Assembly (NCBI GenBank): GCA_037133675.1
Contig: JBAXNR010000002.1
Span: 1 to 64,000 of the forward strand
From: UBA4132 sp037133675
GTDB taxonomy: Bacteria; Pseudomonadota; Gammaproteobacteria; Methylococcales; Methylomonadaceae
Direction of reading: 5' to 3'
Length of the DNA: 64,000 nucleotides
In this document: positions 17,605 through 27,634 of the stretch, piece by piece
How positions within the stretch are numbered: the first letter of the stretch is position 1
How the letters are laid out: each line of letters starts with the position of its first letter
The notes under the pieces: model-generated
Databases searched by the model: none
What the model saw: only the letters and a program-made list of their open reading frames with translations
Told to the model about the DNA's origin: nothing
Position numbers and translations under genes: made by a program

Positions 17605-18075
17605 TTACCAACGGTAATGAGAGAATGCTTTATTAGCCTCTGCCATTCTATGGGTATCTTCACGCTTTTTAGCTGCCGAGCCTCTACTTTCAAAAGCATC
17701 CATCAATTCGCCAGCTAATTTAGCAGACATATTTCTTTCGTTTCTTTTGCGTGACGCATCAATTAACCATCGCATTGCTAACGCCATACGACGTGAAGGA
17801 CGCACTTCAACAGGAACTTGATAAGTTGCACCACCTACACGACGAGATTTAACCTCGACTCTAGGCTGAACATTCTCCAGTGCTTTTGACAACACTTCTA
17901 ACGGCTCACTGTGCCCTTTTGCTTCAATTGCATCCAAGGCACCATAAACGATACCTTCGGCAACTGATTTTTTGCCACTTTCCATAATCATATTCATGAA
18001 TTTAGTCAGCATTACACTGCCAAATCTTGGATCAGGAATGATCTCTCTTTTTGTTGCGACTCTTCTTCTCGACAT
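17605..18075 (-). CDS. rpsG: 30S ribosomal protein S7
   Basis: 156 residues, beginning MSRRRVATKREIIPDPRFGS, with VGGATYQVPVEVRPSRRMAL in the middle. S7 nucleates assembly of the 30S head and in E. coli represses the str operon by binding the rpsL-rpsG spacer. That spacer is only 14 bp here, so the E. coli mechanism is doubtful. Confidence 0.98.
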   Translation of the reverse strand: MSRRRVATKREIIPDPRFGSVMLTKFMNMIMESGKKSVAEGIVYGALDAIEAKGHSEPLEVLSKALENVQPRVEVKSRRVGGATYQVPVEVRPSRRMALAMRWLIDASRKRNERNMSAKLAGELMDAFESRGSAAKKREDTHRMAEANKAFSHYRW

Positions 18076-18089
18076 TTCTTATAACCTAG

Positions 18090-18467
18090 TTACTTGCCTT
18101 TAGGGCGTTTTGTTCCGTATTTAGAGCGACCACATTTTCTGTTGTTCACTCCTGAAGCATCCAAACTACCACGCACAACGTGATACCGTACGCCTGGCAA
18201 ATCCTTTACACGACCACCTCTTATCAAAACCACAGAGTGCTCTTGAAGATTATGACCCTCGCCACCAATATAGCTACTAACCTCAGCACCATTAGTCAGC
18301 CTAACACGCGCCACTTTACGCAATGCCGAGTTTGGTTTCTTAGGCGTTGTTGTATAAACCCGTGTACAAACACCCCTACGCTGAGGACAGGCCTCCAATG
18401 CTGGAACATTGCTCTTTTCAATTCTTTTAGCACGCGGCTTACGAACCAATTGGTTGATCGTGGCCAT
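18090..18467 (-). CDS. rpsL: 30S ribosomal protein S12
   Basis: 125 residues. The decoding-centre loops TTTPKKPNSALRKVARVRLT (Lys43 region) and RGGRVKDLPGVRYHVVRG (Lys88 region, with the Asp that RimO modifies) have the wild-type residues, so a streptomycin-sensitive allele is predicted. It is the first gene of the str block, with its own promoter at 18585-18613. Confidence 0.99.
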   Translation of the reverse strand: MATINQLVRKPRAKRIEKSNVPALEACPQRRGVCTRVYTTTPKKPNSALRKVARVRLTNGAEVSSYIGGEGHNLQEHSVVLIRGGRVKDLPGVRYHVVRGSLDASGVNNRKCGRSKYGTKRPKGK

Positions 18468-18584
18468 ATTTTATCTACTCCAGTTTTACAAATTAATTGT
18501 CAGATACCGAACCGTGACATAAATACACAAGCGGTTACAGTATTTCAACCTAACTCAAAACCATATAGCTTATGTGAGCTGAGT

Positions 18585-18613
18585 ATATTACTGTTTAATC
18601 GTGTTTAGGTCAA
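18585..18613 (-). promoter_or_regulatory. str operon promoter (rpsL)
   Basis: Minus strand TTGACC (18608-18613), 17-bp spacer, TAATAT (18585-18590): a near-consensus sigma-70 promoter. It leaves a leader of about 110 nt before the rpsL start. It lies just beyond the rpoC stop and its weak terminator, so rpsL-fusA-tuf and the ribosomal genes downstream can be transcribed apart from rpoBC. Confidence 0.75.
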
Positions 18614-18626
18614 GCTCATTTTTTTT

Positions 18627-18648
18627 AAAAGCGATTTATCGCTTTTTT
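18627..18648 (-). terminator. Weak hairpin at the rpoC stop
   Basis: AAAAGCGAT-AA-ATCGCTTTT forms a 9-bp stem that overlaps the rpoC stop codon. On the minus strand only four T follow the stem, so termination would be partial; read-through into the str block is likely. The plus-strand version has a longer T run but no gene to end. Confidence 0.4.
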
Positions 18649-21600
18649 AGCCATTCAATGCTAACTTTAGTGCCTCTTCTACATCCCCTGCATCAACGAC
18701 AGAGGTATTTTCATTTTCCATCAACGCATGCTGAGAAAATCTATTTTTTCTATGCTCATGGTAGGCAAGTCCCGTTCCTGCTGGAATTAATCGACCAACG
18801 ATAACATTCTCTTTTAAACCTTGTAGACTATCACTTAAACCGCGTACTGCCGCGTCTGTTAAGACACGAGTAGTTTCTTGGAATGATGCCGCCGAGATAA
18901 AAGATTCTGTCGCCAGCGATGCTTTGGTAATACCTAGCAAAATAGATTCATAACTAGCAGGAATTTTGCCCTCAGATTCCATTCTGTCATTTTCTACGCG
19001 CATTGCTGCCCGCTCCACCTGATCACCTTTCAAGAAACTAGTATCCCCTGAAGCAGTGATTTCTACTTTTCTAAGCATTTGACGAATAATCGCTTCAATA
19101 TGTTTATCGTTGATTTTTACACCTTGCAGTCGATAAACATCTTGAATTTCTTTAACCAGATAGTTAGCCAGTTCTTCTATGCCGCGTAATCTGAGAATAT
19201 CATGTGGAGTTAACTCACCTTCAGCGATGGTCTCACCTTTTTCAACATATTCTCCTTCAAATACCGTAATATGTCGCCATTTTGGAATTAAAGTCTCTAC
19301 CTGTTCGCCTTCGGCATCAGTAATAATGACGCGTTGCTTACCTTTAGTTTCTTTGCCAAACGATACTGTACCACTGGCCTCTGCCAATATAGCGGGGTCT
19401 TTGGTTTTTCTAGCTTCAAACAAATCGGCTACGCGCGGCAGACCACCCGTAATATCTCTCGTTTTACTTGATTCTTGCGGAATTCTAGCTAACACGTCAC
19501 CAACTTTTACTTCACCGCCATTTTTAATACCTGCAATCGCGCCTGCGGGTAGAAAATATTGCGCAGGCATTTCTGTACCTGGCAAAAATATACCATTACC
19601 TTCCGCATCGAGCAGTTTTACCATAGGGCGTAATTCTTTACCTGCACTACCACGCTGCTTAGGATCAGTGACGACCAGTGAACTTAAGCCAGTAACAGCA
19701 TCAGATTCAGTTTGTACCGTGACACCCTCAACAAAATGAATCAGCTCAGCTACCCCGTCAACTTCAGTAATAACAGGGTGAGTGAAGGGATCCCATTTTA
19801 CGATGGTATCGCCCGCATTGACACGGCTACCTTCTTGCACGGATAACACCGCGCCGTAAGGAATTTTATAACGCTCTCTTTCACGACCGTAATCATCGAC
19901 GACACCGACTTCACCCGACCGCGATACAGCGACCAAGTTACCTTCACGGTTGATAACCGATTTCAAATTATTCAAGCGAATAGCACCCGCTGATTTAACT
20001 TGAACATTACTGATAGCCACTGATCGCGATGCTGCACCACCAATATGGAAAGTACGCATGGTCAACTGTGTTCCAGGCTCACCAATTGATTGCGCGGCAA
20101 TAACGCCGACTGCTTCACCAATATTCACCAAATGTCCACGACCTAGATCACGTCCATAACACGCAGCACAGACACCGTGTCTATTTTCACAGGTAATAAT
20201 TGATCTAACAACAACTCTATCAATACTTTGCTCTTGCAGTACGCCTACCCAGTATTCGTCTAATAAAGTACCACTAGATACAATAATATTTTCACCCGCA
20301 CCATCCATAACATCACCAACAGCCACACGACCTAAGACGCGCTCTGATAGTGGTTCTACAACATCACCACCCTCAATGATGGGAGTCATTATAAGACCAT
20401 TATTGGTACCGCAATCCTGCCCAATAATCACAAGGTCTTGTGCTACATCAACTAAACGACGAGTTAAATAACCTGAGTTTGCTGTTTTCAACGCGGTATC
20501 GGCAAGACCTTTACGCGCACCATGTGTGGAAATAAAGTATTGTAATACGTCCAGACCTTCACGGAAGTTCGCAGTAATCGGTGTTTCAATAATCGAACCA
20601 TCTGGTTTCGCCATCAAGCCCCGCATACCCGCTAACTGCCGAATTTGCGCCGCTGAACCTCTAGCACCTGAATCAGCCATCATGAAGATAGAGTTAAAGG
20701 ATTTTTGTTTGACAACATTACCTTCCGCATTCACTACCGATTCTTCACCGAGACCTTCCATCATTACTTTAGCCACTTGATCGTTGGCATGTGACCAAAT
20801 ATCGACGACTTTATTATAACGCTCACCGTCAGTCACTAAACCCGACGAGTACTGACGTTGGATTTCGCTAACTTCGTTATCGGCCGACCGAATGATGTCT
20901 ACTTTTTTGGCTGGAATTTCCATATCTTCGATACCGAAAGATACGCCTGATATAGTGGCATAACGGAATCCTAGGTACATCAATTGGTCGGCAAGAATAA
21001 CGGTGTCTTTATTGCCCAAATAGCGATAACTATAATTGACCAACCGCGAGATATTCTTTTTGGTCATATCGCAATTGACTATGTCGAACGGCATACGATC
21101 TGGCAATATTTCCCAGATTAAACCACGTCCTACCGTAGTATGAACACGATGGGTTTTATCAACTAATTCGCCCTGTTCATTGGTAACTTTTTCAGTAATT
21201 CGTAATTGAATTTTAGATTGCAGTTCTACAGTTTTAGTCAGCAAAGCTTTGTGTATTTCGGAAACACTACCAAAAATACTGCCGTCACCTTTAGCGTTTA
21301 TTTTTTCACGACTAATGTAATACAAACCCAATACCACGTCTTGTGATGGATTAATAACAGGTTCACCATTCGCTGGCGATAAAATGTTATTAGTTGCCAT
21401 CATTAAAGTACGCGCTTCCAACTGTGCTTCTATAGACAGTGGAATATGTACCGCCATTTGGTCACCGTCAAAGTCAGCGTTAAACGCGCTACAGACTAAC
21501 GGGTGCAATTGAATGGCTTTACCTTCAATCAAGGTCGGCTCAAAAGCTTGAATACCTAATCTATGCAATGTTGGCGCACGGTTTAACAGAATTGGATGTT

Positions 21601-22852
21601 CACGAATAACTTCTTCGAGAATATCCCATACTTCTGCGCCTTCGCGTTCGACCATTTTTTTAGCGGCTTTAATCGTTGTTGCTAAGCCACGCAGTTGTAA
21701 TTTACTGAAAATAAAGGGCTTAAACAATTCCAATGCCATTTTTTTCGGTAAACCACATTGATGCAATCTTAAGGTAGGACCTACCACGATGACCGAACGT
21801 CCTGAGTAATCGACCCGTTTACCTAATAGGTTTTGACGGAAACGTCCTTGCTTGCCTTTAATCATGTCCGCTAACGATTTTAGCGGTCTACGATTCGTAC
21901 CTGTAATAGCGCGACCACGTCTGCCGTTATCAAGCAACGCATCGACTGATTCTTGCAGCATCCGTTTTTCATTACGCACAATAATATCAGGTGCGCTGAG
22001 GTCTAACAGTCTGTTCAATCGATTGTTTCTGTTAATAACCCGACGGTATAAATCATTTAAGTCTGAAGTCGCAAAACGACCACCATCCAAAGGTACTAAC
22101 GGACGCAATTCGGGTGGTAATACAGGCAATACTTTCAAAATCATCCATTCGGGACGATTTTTTGAACTCACTAACGCATCCATTACTTTGAGGCGTTTAG
22201 CGTATTTTTTAATTTTGGTTTCTGAACTGGTGGAATTAATTTCTTCGCGTAAAATTTCAACTTGTTCTTTTAAATTAATACTTTTTAACAAGTCATAAAT
22301 AGCTTCTGCACCCATTTTGGCAACAAAATCATCACCATGAACTTCAACTGCATCCAAGTATTCATCATCAGTTAGCAACTGCCCTTTAGTTAAAGGAGTC
22401 ATACCTGGGTCTAAAATAACGAAGGATTCAAAATACAACACGCGCTCAATTTCCCGCAATGTCATATCCAATAACAACGCGATTCTGGAGGGTAGTGATT
22501 TTAAAAACCAGATGTGTGCAACAGGGCTAGCTAAGTCGATATGCCCCATGCGCTCACGGCGCACTTTAGACAAAGTAACTTCCACGCCGCATTTTTCGCA
22601 GATAACACCGCGATGCTTTAGTCTTTTATATTTTCCGCACAGACATTCATAGTCACTGATAGGGCCAAATATTTTGGCGCAGAACAGCCCATCACGCTCA
22701 GGCTTGAACGTGCGATAGTTGATGGTTTCTGGTTTTTTCACTTCGCCATAAGACCATGACCGAATCATATCGGGAGAGGCTAGGCCTATGCTTATACCGT
22801 CAAAATCGTCAGCTCGACCTTGACGCTTTAGGAAGTTCATTAAATCTTTCAA
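18647..22852 (-). CDS. rpoC: RNA polymerase beta' subunit
   Basis: About 1401 residues. I place the start at TTG 22852 because it gives the normal N-terminus (MKDLMNFLKRQGRADDF) and has a strong Shine-Dalgarno (AAAGAGGA) 7 bp upstream; a frame open to a further TTG at 22915 would run into a palindromic repeat. The N-terminal zinc ribbon (CLCGKYKRLKHRGVICEKCG), the active-site NADFDGDQMAVHIPL with three catalytic Asp, and the second zinc site (CENRHGVCAACYGRD) are all present. It lies 107 bp after rpoB. Confidence 0.98.
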   Translation of the reverse strand: MKDLMNFLKRQGRADDFDGISIGLASPDMIRSWSYGEVKKPETINYRTFKPERDGLFCAKIFGPISDYECLCGKYKRLKHRGVICEKCGVEVTLSKVRRERMGHIDLASPVAHIWFLKSLPSRIALLLDMTLREIERVLYFESFVILDPGMTPLTKGQLLTDDEYLDAVEVHGDDFVAKMGAEAIYDLLKSINLKEQVEILREEINSTSSETKIKKYAKRLKVMDALVSSKNRPEWMILKVLPVLPPELRPLVPLDGGRFATSDLNDLYRRVINRNNRLNRLLDLSAPDIIVRNEKRMLQESVDALLDNGRRGRAITGTNRRPLKSLADMIKGKQGRFRQNLLGKRVDYSGRSVIVVGPTLRLHQCGLPKKMALELFKPFIFSKLQLRGLATTIKAAKKMVEREGAEVWDILEEVIREHPILLNRAPTLHRLGIQAFEPTLIEGKAIQLHPLVCSAFNADFDGDQMAVHIPLSIEAQLEARTLMMATNNILSPANGEPVINPSQDVVLGLYYISREKINAKGDGSIFGSVSEIHKALLTKTVELQSKIQLRITEKVTNEQGELVDKTHRVHTTVGRGLIWEILPDRMPFDIVNCDMTKKNISRLVNYSYRYLGNKDTVILADQLMYLGFRYATISGVSFGIEDMEIPAKKVDIIRSADNEVSEIQRQYSSGLVTDGERYNKVVDIWSHANDQVAKVMMEGLGEESVVNAEGNVVKQKSFNSIFMMADSGARGSAAQIRQLAGMRGLMAKPDGSIIETPITANFREGLDVLQYFISTHGARKGLADTALKTANSGYLTRRLVDVAQDLVIIGQDCGTNNGLIMTPIIEGGDVVEPLSERVLGRVAVGDVMDGAGENIIVSSGTLLDEYWVGVLQEQSIDRVVVRSIITCENRHGVCAACYGRDLGRGHLVNIGEAVGVIAAQSIGEPGTQLTMRTFHIGGAASRSVAISNVQVKSAGAIRLNNLKSVINREGNLVAVSRSGEVGVVDDYGRERERYKIPYGAVLSVQEGSRVNAGDTIVKWDPFTHPVITEVDGVAELIHFVEGVTVQTESDAVTGLSSLVVTDPKQRGSAGKELRPMVKLLDAEGNGIFLPGTEMPAQYFLPAGAIAGIKNGGEVKVGDVLARIPQESSKTRDITGGLPRVADLFEARKTKDPAILAEASGTVSFGKETKGKQRVIITDAEGEQVETLIPKWRHITVFEGEYVEKGETIAEGELTPHDILRLRGIEELANYLVKEIQDVYRLQGVKINDKHIEAIIRQMLRKVEITASGDTSFLKGDQVERAAMRVENDRMESEGKIPASYESILLGITKASLATESFISAASFQETTRVLTDAAVRGLSDSLQGLKENVIVGRLIPAGTGLAYHEHRKNRFSQHALMENENTSVVDAGDVEEALKLALNG

Positions 22853-22897
22853 GAGCTTGTCCTCTTTAAATAGTTTCTGGTGTAGTTCAGCCGTGTA

Positions 22898-22944
22898 GGG
22901 TAAAGGAGTAGCCAATAGCTAAAGCTATCGGACTCCTTATACCC
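22898..22944. repeat. Palindromic repeat in the rpoB-rpoC spacer (CCAATAGCTAAAGC family)
   Basis: Nested inverted repeats: GGGTA/TACCC outside, GGAGT/ACTCC next, and CCAATAGC-TAAA-GCTATCGG inside. The same core (CCAATAGCTAAAGCTATTGG ending in ACTCC) occurs at 47542-47599 and 54397-54460, so this is a dispersed element. It would fold as an RNA hairpin between rpoB and rpoC. Confidence 0.8.
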
Positions 22945-22959
22945 TAACTACGAGGAGTG

Positions 22960-25900
22960 TTATTCCCTTTCTAACTCGATATTGACTGCTAAAGAACGAA
23001 TTTCTTTCAGTAATACATTAAAAGATTCAGGCATACCCGCTTCCATTTTATGATTACCGTCTACAATATTTTTGTACATTCGCGTTCTACCTGTTACATC
23101 GTCAGATTTGACTGTCAACATTTCTTGCAGAGTATAAGCTGCACCATAAGCTTCTAACGCCCAGACTTCCATTTCTCCGAAACGCTGTCCACCAAATTGC
23201 GCTTTACCACCTAACGGTTGTTGAGTAACTAAACTGTAAGGCCCAGTAGAACGTGCGTGCATTTTGTCATCCACTAAGTGGTTAAGTTTTAGCATATACA
23301 TATAACCGACTGTCACTTCACGCTCAAAAGGTTCGCCCGTTAAACCGTCAAATAACTGCACTTGCCCATGCTCTGGTAAATCCGCTAGTCTTAACATAGT
23401 GCGAATTTCGTCTTCGCTCGCGCCGTCAAATACAGGAGTCGCCATTGGTACGCCAGCAACTAGATTGGCTGCCATTTCTAAAATTTCTTTATCAGAAAAC
23501 GACTCTAAATCTTCTTTACGACCGCTACTATTATAAATTTTATCCAGATATTCTCTGATTTCGTTTATTTTAGCTTTAGCTTCCAGCATTTTGCCGATTT
23601 TGATACCTAGCCCTTTTGCTGCCCAACCTAAATGGGTTTCTAATACCTGCCCTACGTTCATACGAGAAGGTACACCTAAAGGATTCAATACGATGTCAAC
23701 AGGATTGCCATCAGCGGTAAAAGGCATATCTTCAATCGGTCTAATCATTGAGATAACCCCTTTGTTACCATGACGACCTGCCATTTTATCACCTGGCTGA
23801 ATGCGTCTTTTCACGGCTAAATAAACCTTAACCATTTTCAACACACCCGGTGCTAAATCATCGCCCATGACGATTTTTTTGCGTTTTACTTCAAACTTTT
23901 CATCAAAATCTTTACGTTGCTGCTCAATTTGGGCAACAACCAATTCCAGTTGAAGATTAAGCTCTTCCTCTTTCATCTTGATTTTAAGCCAATCTGAATG
24001 CTTGATGCTTTGCAAATATTCTTGACTTATTTCTGTTCCCGCTCTAAGTTGAGACGCGCCTGATAAAGCCACTTTACCAATCAACAAATTTGCGACACGC
24101 GAGTAAATATCGCCTTCGAGAATCTTCAACTGGTCGTCTAGGTCTTTACGGTAACGCTTAATCGCATCTTGCTCAATGTCTAAGGCACGTTTGTCTTTTT
24201 TAACACCGTCACGAGTAAACACTTGCACGTCGATAACTGTACCTTCGATACTACTAGGCACGCGCAATGAAGTATCTTTCACATCAGCGGCTTTTTCACC
24301 AAAGATAGCGCGTAGCAATTTTTCCTCTGGAGTCAGTTGAGTCTCACCTTTAGGTGTGACTTTACCAACTAGAATATCGCCACCTTTCACTTCTGCACCG
24401 ACATAAACAATGCCAGACTCGTCCAATTTGGACAACGCTTCTTCACTGACATTTGGAATATCAGCGGTGATTTCTTCTGGGCTGTGTTTAGTATCACGCG
24501 CAACGCAGGTTTTTTCTTCGATGTGTATAGTGGTGAAACGATCTTCTTTGACGACGCGCTCAGAGACTAAAATAGAATCTTCAAAGTTGTAGCCATTCCA
24601 AGGCATGAACGCAACCAGCATATTCTGCCCTAGTGCGAGTTCACCCATATCGGTTGAAGGTCCATCCGCCATAATGTCGCCCGCTTGGACGATGTCACCT
24701 GGTTTAACTAATGGTTTTTGATTAATACAGGTGTTTTGGTTAGAACGCGTGTATTTAATCAGGTTATAAATATCAACGCCAGATGTACCCGTTTCAGTTT
24801 CTGTGTCATTAACACGAACCACGATACGCGCAGCATCTACCGCTTCGATTTTACCACCACGCGTAGCAACTACCGTTACACCCGAATCTTTTGCGACTGT
24901 TCTTTCCATGCCTGTACCGACTAATGGCTTTTCAGCTCTTAGTGTGGGTACCGCTTGACGCTGCATATTAGAACCCATTAATGCACGGTTCGCGTCGTCA
25001 TGCTCTAGGAACGGAATAATCGAGGCAGCCACTGAGACGATTTGTTTGGATGATACATCCATATACTGCACAGTATCGGACATAGCCAGCGCAAACTCAT
25101 CTTTATGGCGGCAAGACACTAAGCCATCGACTAATTGACCGTCTTTATTAACGGGTACACTCGCCTGTGCAATAACAAATTCACCTTCTTCAATAGCGGA
25201 TAAATAATCCACTTGATCGGTTACTTTGCCATCAACGACTTTACGATACGGCGTTTCTAAGAAACCATAATTATTGGTACGCGCATACACCGACAGCGAG
25301 TTAATCAAACCAATGTTGGGTCCCTCAGGCGTTTCAATTGGACACACACGACCGTAATGGGTAGCGTGTACGTCTCGCACTTCAAAGCCTGCACGTTCTC
25401 TCGCTAAACCACCAGGTCCTAAAGCGGACACACGGCGTTTATGTGTCACTTGAGATAATGGATTATTTTGATCCATAAATTGTGACAATTGGCTAGAACC
25501 AAAAAATTCTTTCACCGCCGCTGAAACTGGTTTGGCATTGATAATTTCTTGCGGCACTAAGCCTTCAGAATCCGCCAAGGTTAAGCGTTCTTTAACGGCT
25601 CTTTCAACTCTAACTAAGCCAACACGGAATTGGTTTTCAATCATTTCACCGACTGAACGCACCCGTCTATTACCTAAATGATCGATGTCATCAACAGTGC
25701 CGTTACCATTACGAATTTTTATTAATTCTTTCAGAACATCAATAATATCGGCTTTAGTCAAAGTCCCTGTGCCGATAATTTCTTCTCTACCCAAGCGACG
25801 ATTAAATTTCATTCGCCCTACAGTAGATAAATCGTAGCGTTCATCAGTAAAAAATAAATTTTGAAATAGATTTTCCGCAGATTCTTTTGTGGGCGGTTCG

Positions 25901-27036
25901 CCTGGTCGCATCATGCGATAAATCTCGACCAATGCTTCTAACGCATTGGTTGAATTATCAATACGCATTGCGTTAGAAATGTAAGGACCATTGTCCAAAT
26001 CATTTACAAACAGAGTATTAAGTTCAGTAATACCGCTATCGATGCAACGATCAATCAAGGCATCGGTCAATTCATCATTGACGTTGACAATGATTTCACC
26101 AGTACTTTGATCAATAAGGTTACGCCCAACAATTTTACCGATTAGATAAGCTCTGGGAACTTCCACTTGGGTAAGTTCTACTTTGTTCATCTCGCGAATA
26201 TGCTTGGAGGTAATTCGCCGTCCTTCTTCGACCAAAACATGATCGTTATTTTTAATATCAAATGCAGCAATTTCGCCACGCATTCTTTCTGGAATGATGT
26301 GGAATAAACATTTATCTGCACTTAAGGTAAATTTATTGGTTTCGAAGAAAATCTTGATCATTTCTTCGTTATCGTAACCTAAAGCCCGCAATAAAATGGT
26401 AGCTGGGATTTTTCTACGGCGGTCTATGCGCACATAAACGCAGTCTTTGTGGTCAAACTCAAAATCTAACCAAGAACCACGATAAGGAATGACCCGCGCG
26501 TTAAATAGAAGTTTGCCCGATGAGTGGGTTTTACCCTTATCATGGTCAAAAAACACCCCTGGTGAACGGTGTAATTGTGAGACGATAACGCGCTCAGTGC
26601 CATTGATAACAAAGGTTCCGTTATCGGTCATTAAGGGTAGTTCGCCCATATAGACTTCTTGTTCGCGTATGTCTTTAACGACTTTAGCATTAGCTGCGGC
26701 TTCTTTATCATAGATAACAAGACGCACTAATACACGCAAAGGTGCCGCAAAAGTTACGCCGCGCTGTTGACATTCCCTGACATCAAAGACAGGCTCGCCT
26801 AATCTATACCTGACATATTCTAATACCGCGTAGCCAGAATGGCTTTCAATCGGAAATACGCTAGAAAATGCCGCGTGTAAGCCAGTATCAGTACGCTTAT
26901 CTGGCGTAACACCTGATTGCAAAAAGCTGGCATAAGAATCTAGTTGTGTTGCTAAAAGATACGGGACATCAAGCACTTCAGTGCTTTTCCCAAAGTTGTT
27001 TCGTATACGCTTTTTTTCGGTAAAAGAGTAGGACAT
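22960..27036 (-). CDS. rpoB: RNA polymerase beta subunit
   Basis: 1358 residues from ATG 27036 (MSYSFTEKKRIRNNFGKS); an in-frame ATG eight codons upstream is possible but gives a non-standard start. The rifampicin pocket SSQLSQFMDQNNPLSQVTHK with Asp, His and the Ser of RRVSALGPGG is wild type. The C-terminal region with GGKAQFGGQRFGEMEVWALE is complete. It lies 166 bp after rplL and 107 bp before rpoC, and assembles with alpha, beta' and omega, all of which are encoded in this window. Confidence 0.99.
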   Translation of the reverse strand: MSYSFTEKKRIRNNFGKSTEVLDVPYLLATQLDSYASFLQSGVTPDKRTDTGLHAAFSSVFPIESHSGYAVLEYVRYRLGEPVFDVRECQQRGVTFAAPLRVLVRLVIYDKEAAANAKVVKDIREQEVYMGELPLMTDNGTFVINGTERVIVSQLHRSPGVFFDHDKGKTHSSGKLLFNARVIPYRGSWLDFEFDHKDCVYVRIDRRRKIPATILLRALGYDNEEMIKIFFETNKFTLSADKCLFHIIPERMRGEIAAFDIKNNDHVLVEEGRRITSKHIREMNKVELTQVEVPRAYLIGKIVGRNLIDQSTGEIIVNVNDELTDALIDRCIDSGITELNTLFVNDLDNGPYISNAMRIDNSTNALEALVEIYRMMRPGEPPTKESAENLFQNLFFTDERYDLSTVGRMKFNRRLGREEIIGTGTLTKADIIDVLKELIKIRNGNGTVDDIDHLGNRRVRSVGEMIENQFRVGLVRVERAVKERLTLADSEGLVPQEIINAKPVSAAVKEFFGSSQLSQFMDQNNPLSQVTHKRRVSALGPGGLARERAGFEVRDVHATHYGRVCPIETPEGPNIGLINSLSVYARTNNYGFLETPYRKVVDGKVTDQVDYLSAIEEGEFVIAQASVPVNKDGQLVDGLVSCRHKDEFALAMSDTVQYMDVSSKQIVSVAASIIPFLEHDDANRALMGSNMQRQAVPTLRAEKPLVGTGMERTVAKDSGVTVVATRGGKIEAVDAARIVVRVNDTETETGTSGVDIYNLIKYTRSNQNTCINQKPLVKPGDIVQAGDIMADGPSTDMGELALGQNMLVAFMPWNGYNFEDSILVSERVVKEDRFTTIHIEEKTCVARDTKHSPEEITADIPNVSEEALSKLDESGIVYVGAEVKGGDILVGKVTPKGETQLTPEEKLLRAIFGEKAADVKDTSLRVPSSIEGTVIDVQVFTRDGVKKDKRALDIEQDAIKRYRKDLDDQLKILEGDIYSRVANLLIGKVALSGASQLRAGTEISQEYLQSIKHSDWLKIKMKEEELNLQLELVVAQIEQQRKDFDEKFEVKRKKIVMGDDLAPGVLKMVKVYLAVKRRIQPGDKMAGRHGNKGVISMIRPIEDMPFTADGNPVDIVLNPLGVPSRMNVGQVLETHLGWAAKGLGIKIGKMLEAKAKINEIREYLDKIYNSSGRKEDLESFSDKEILEMAANLVAGVPMATPVFDGASEDEIRTMLRLADLPEHGQVQLFDGLTGEPFEREVTVGYMYMLKLNHLVDDKMHARSTGPYSLVTQQPLGGKAQFGGQRFGEMEVWALEAYGAAYTLQEMLTVKSDDVTGRTRMYKNIVDGNHKMEAGMPESFNVLLKEIRSLAVNIELERE

Positions 27037-27103
27037 ATCGCTTCCAAACCTTTTCATCATGAATTGTTTCTACTGTGCGGTGTGCAACAGAGGGTAACTG
27101 CTG

Positions 27104-27132
27104 GAGATATAAACATTAAGCATTTATGTCAA
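27104..27132 (-). promoter_or_regulatory. Possible rpoB promoter
   Basis: In the rplL-rpoB spacer the minus strand has a perfect TTGACA (rc at 27127-27132) followed 15-17 bp later by TATATC/TATCTC, a poor -10. In E. coli this spacer holds an attenuator and an RNase III site. I see no clear terminator here. Confidence 0.35.
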
Positions 27133-27202
27133 GCAGTAAAAGGCCGATGACATAAGCCACCAGCCCTCTACAAAGGCAAAAGCCTCAGTGTCAGTCAAAA
27201 TT

Positions 27203-27571
27203 TTATTTAACTTCGACAGTCGCGCCTGCTTCTATCAGTTGCGTTTTAATTGCATCTGCTTCAGCTTTAGGAATACCTTCTTTTAATACAGTCGGTACAC
27301 CTTCAACAGCATCTTTTGCTTCTTTTAAGCCTAAGCCTGTGAGAGTACGAACTATTTTAATAATAGCCACTTTATTTTCGCCGAAGCCAGTCAGAATCAC
27401 ATCAAATTCTGTTTGCTCTTCAACCGCCGCTGCCGCTGCCGCTGGAGCAGCCGCAGTGGCAACAGCAGCAGTTACGCCAAATTTCTCTTCCATCGCTGAC
27501 ACTAAATCAACGATTTCCATAACGGTCATATTGGAGACTGCTTCCAAAATGTCTTCTTTTGATATTGCCAT
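27203..27571 (-). CDS. rplL: 50S ribosomal protein L7/L12
   Basis: 122 residues. The N-terminal dimerisation part (about 1-32) binds L10, an Ala-rich hinge (about 37-52) follows, and the C-terminal domain contains KVAIIKIVRTLTGLGLKEAK, which recruits translational GTPases. It is present in multiple copies per ribosome. It lies 63 bp after rplJ. Confidence 0.98.
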   Translation of the reverse strand: MAISKEDILEAVSNMTVMEIVDLVSAMEEKFGVTAAVATAAAPAAAAAAVEEQTEFDVILTGFGENKVAIIKIVRTLTGLGLKEAKDAVEGVPTVLKEGIPKAEADAIKTQLIEAGATVEVK

Positions 27572-27634
27572 TGTGAGTTTCTCTAAATAATAGTTTTAAA
27601 CCGTCAATACGACGGGATAACAGGTTTAACGAAA

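Noticed and set aside
19179..19739. 186-codon open frame antisense to rpoC
   Set aside because: rpoC coding is certain; the antisense product has no recognisable features.
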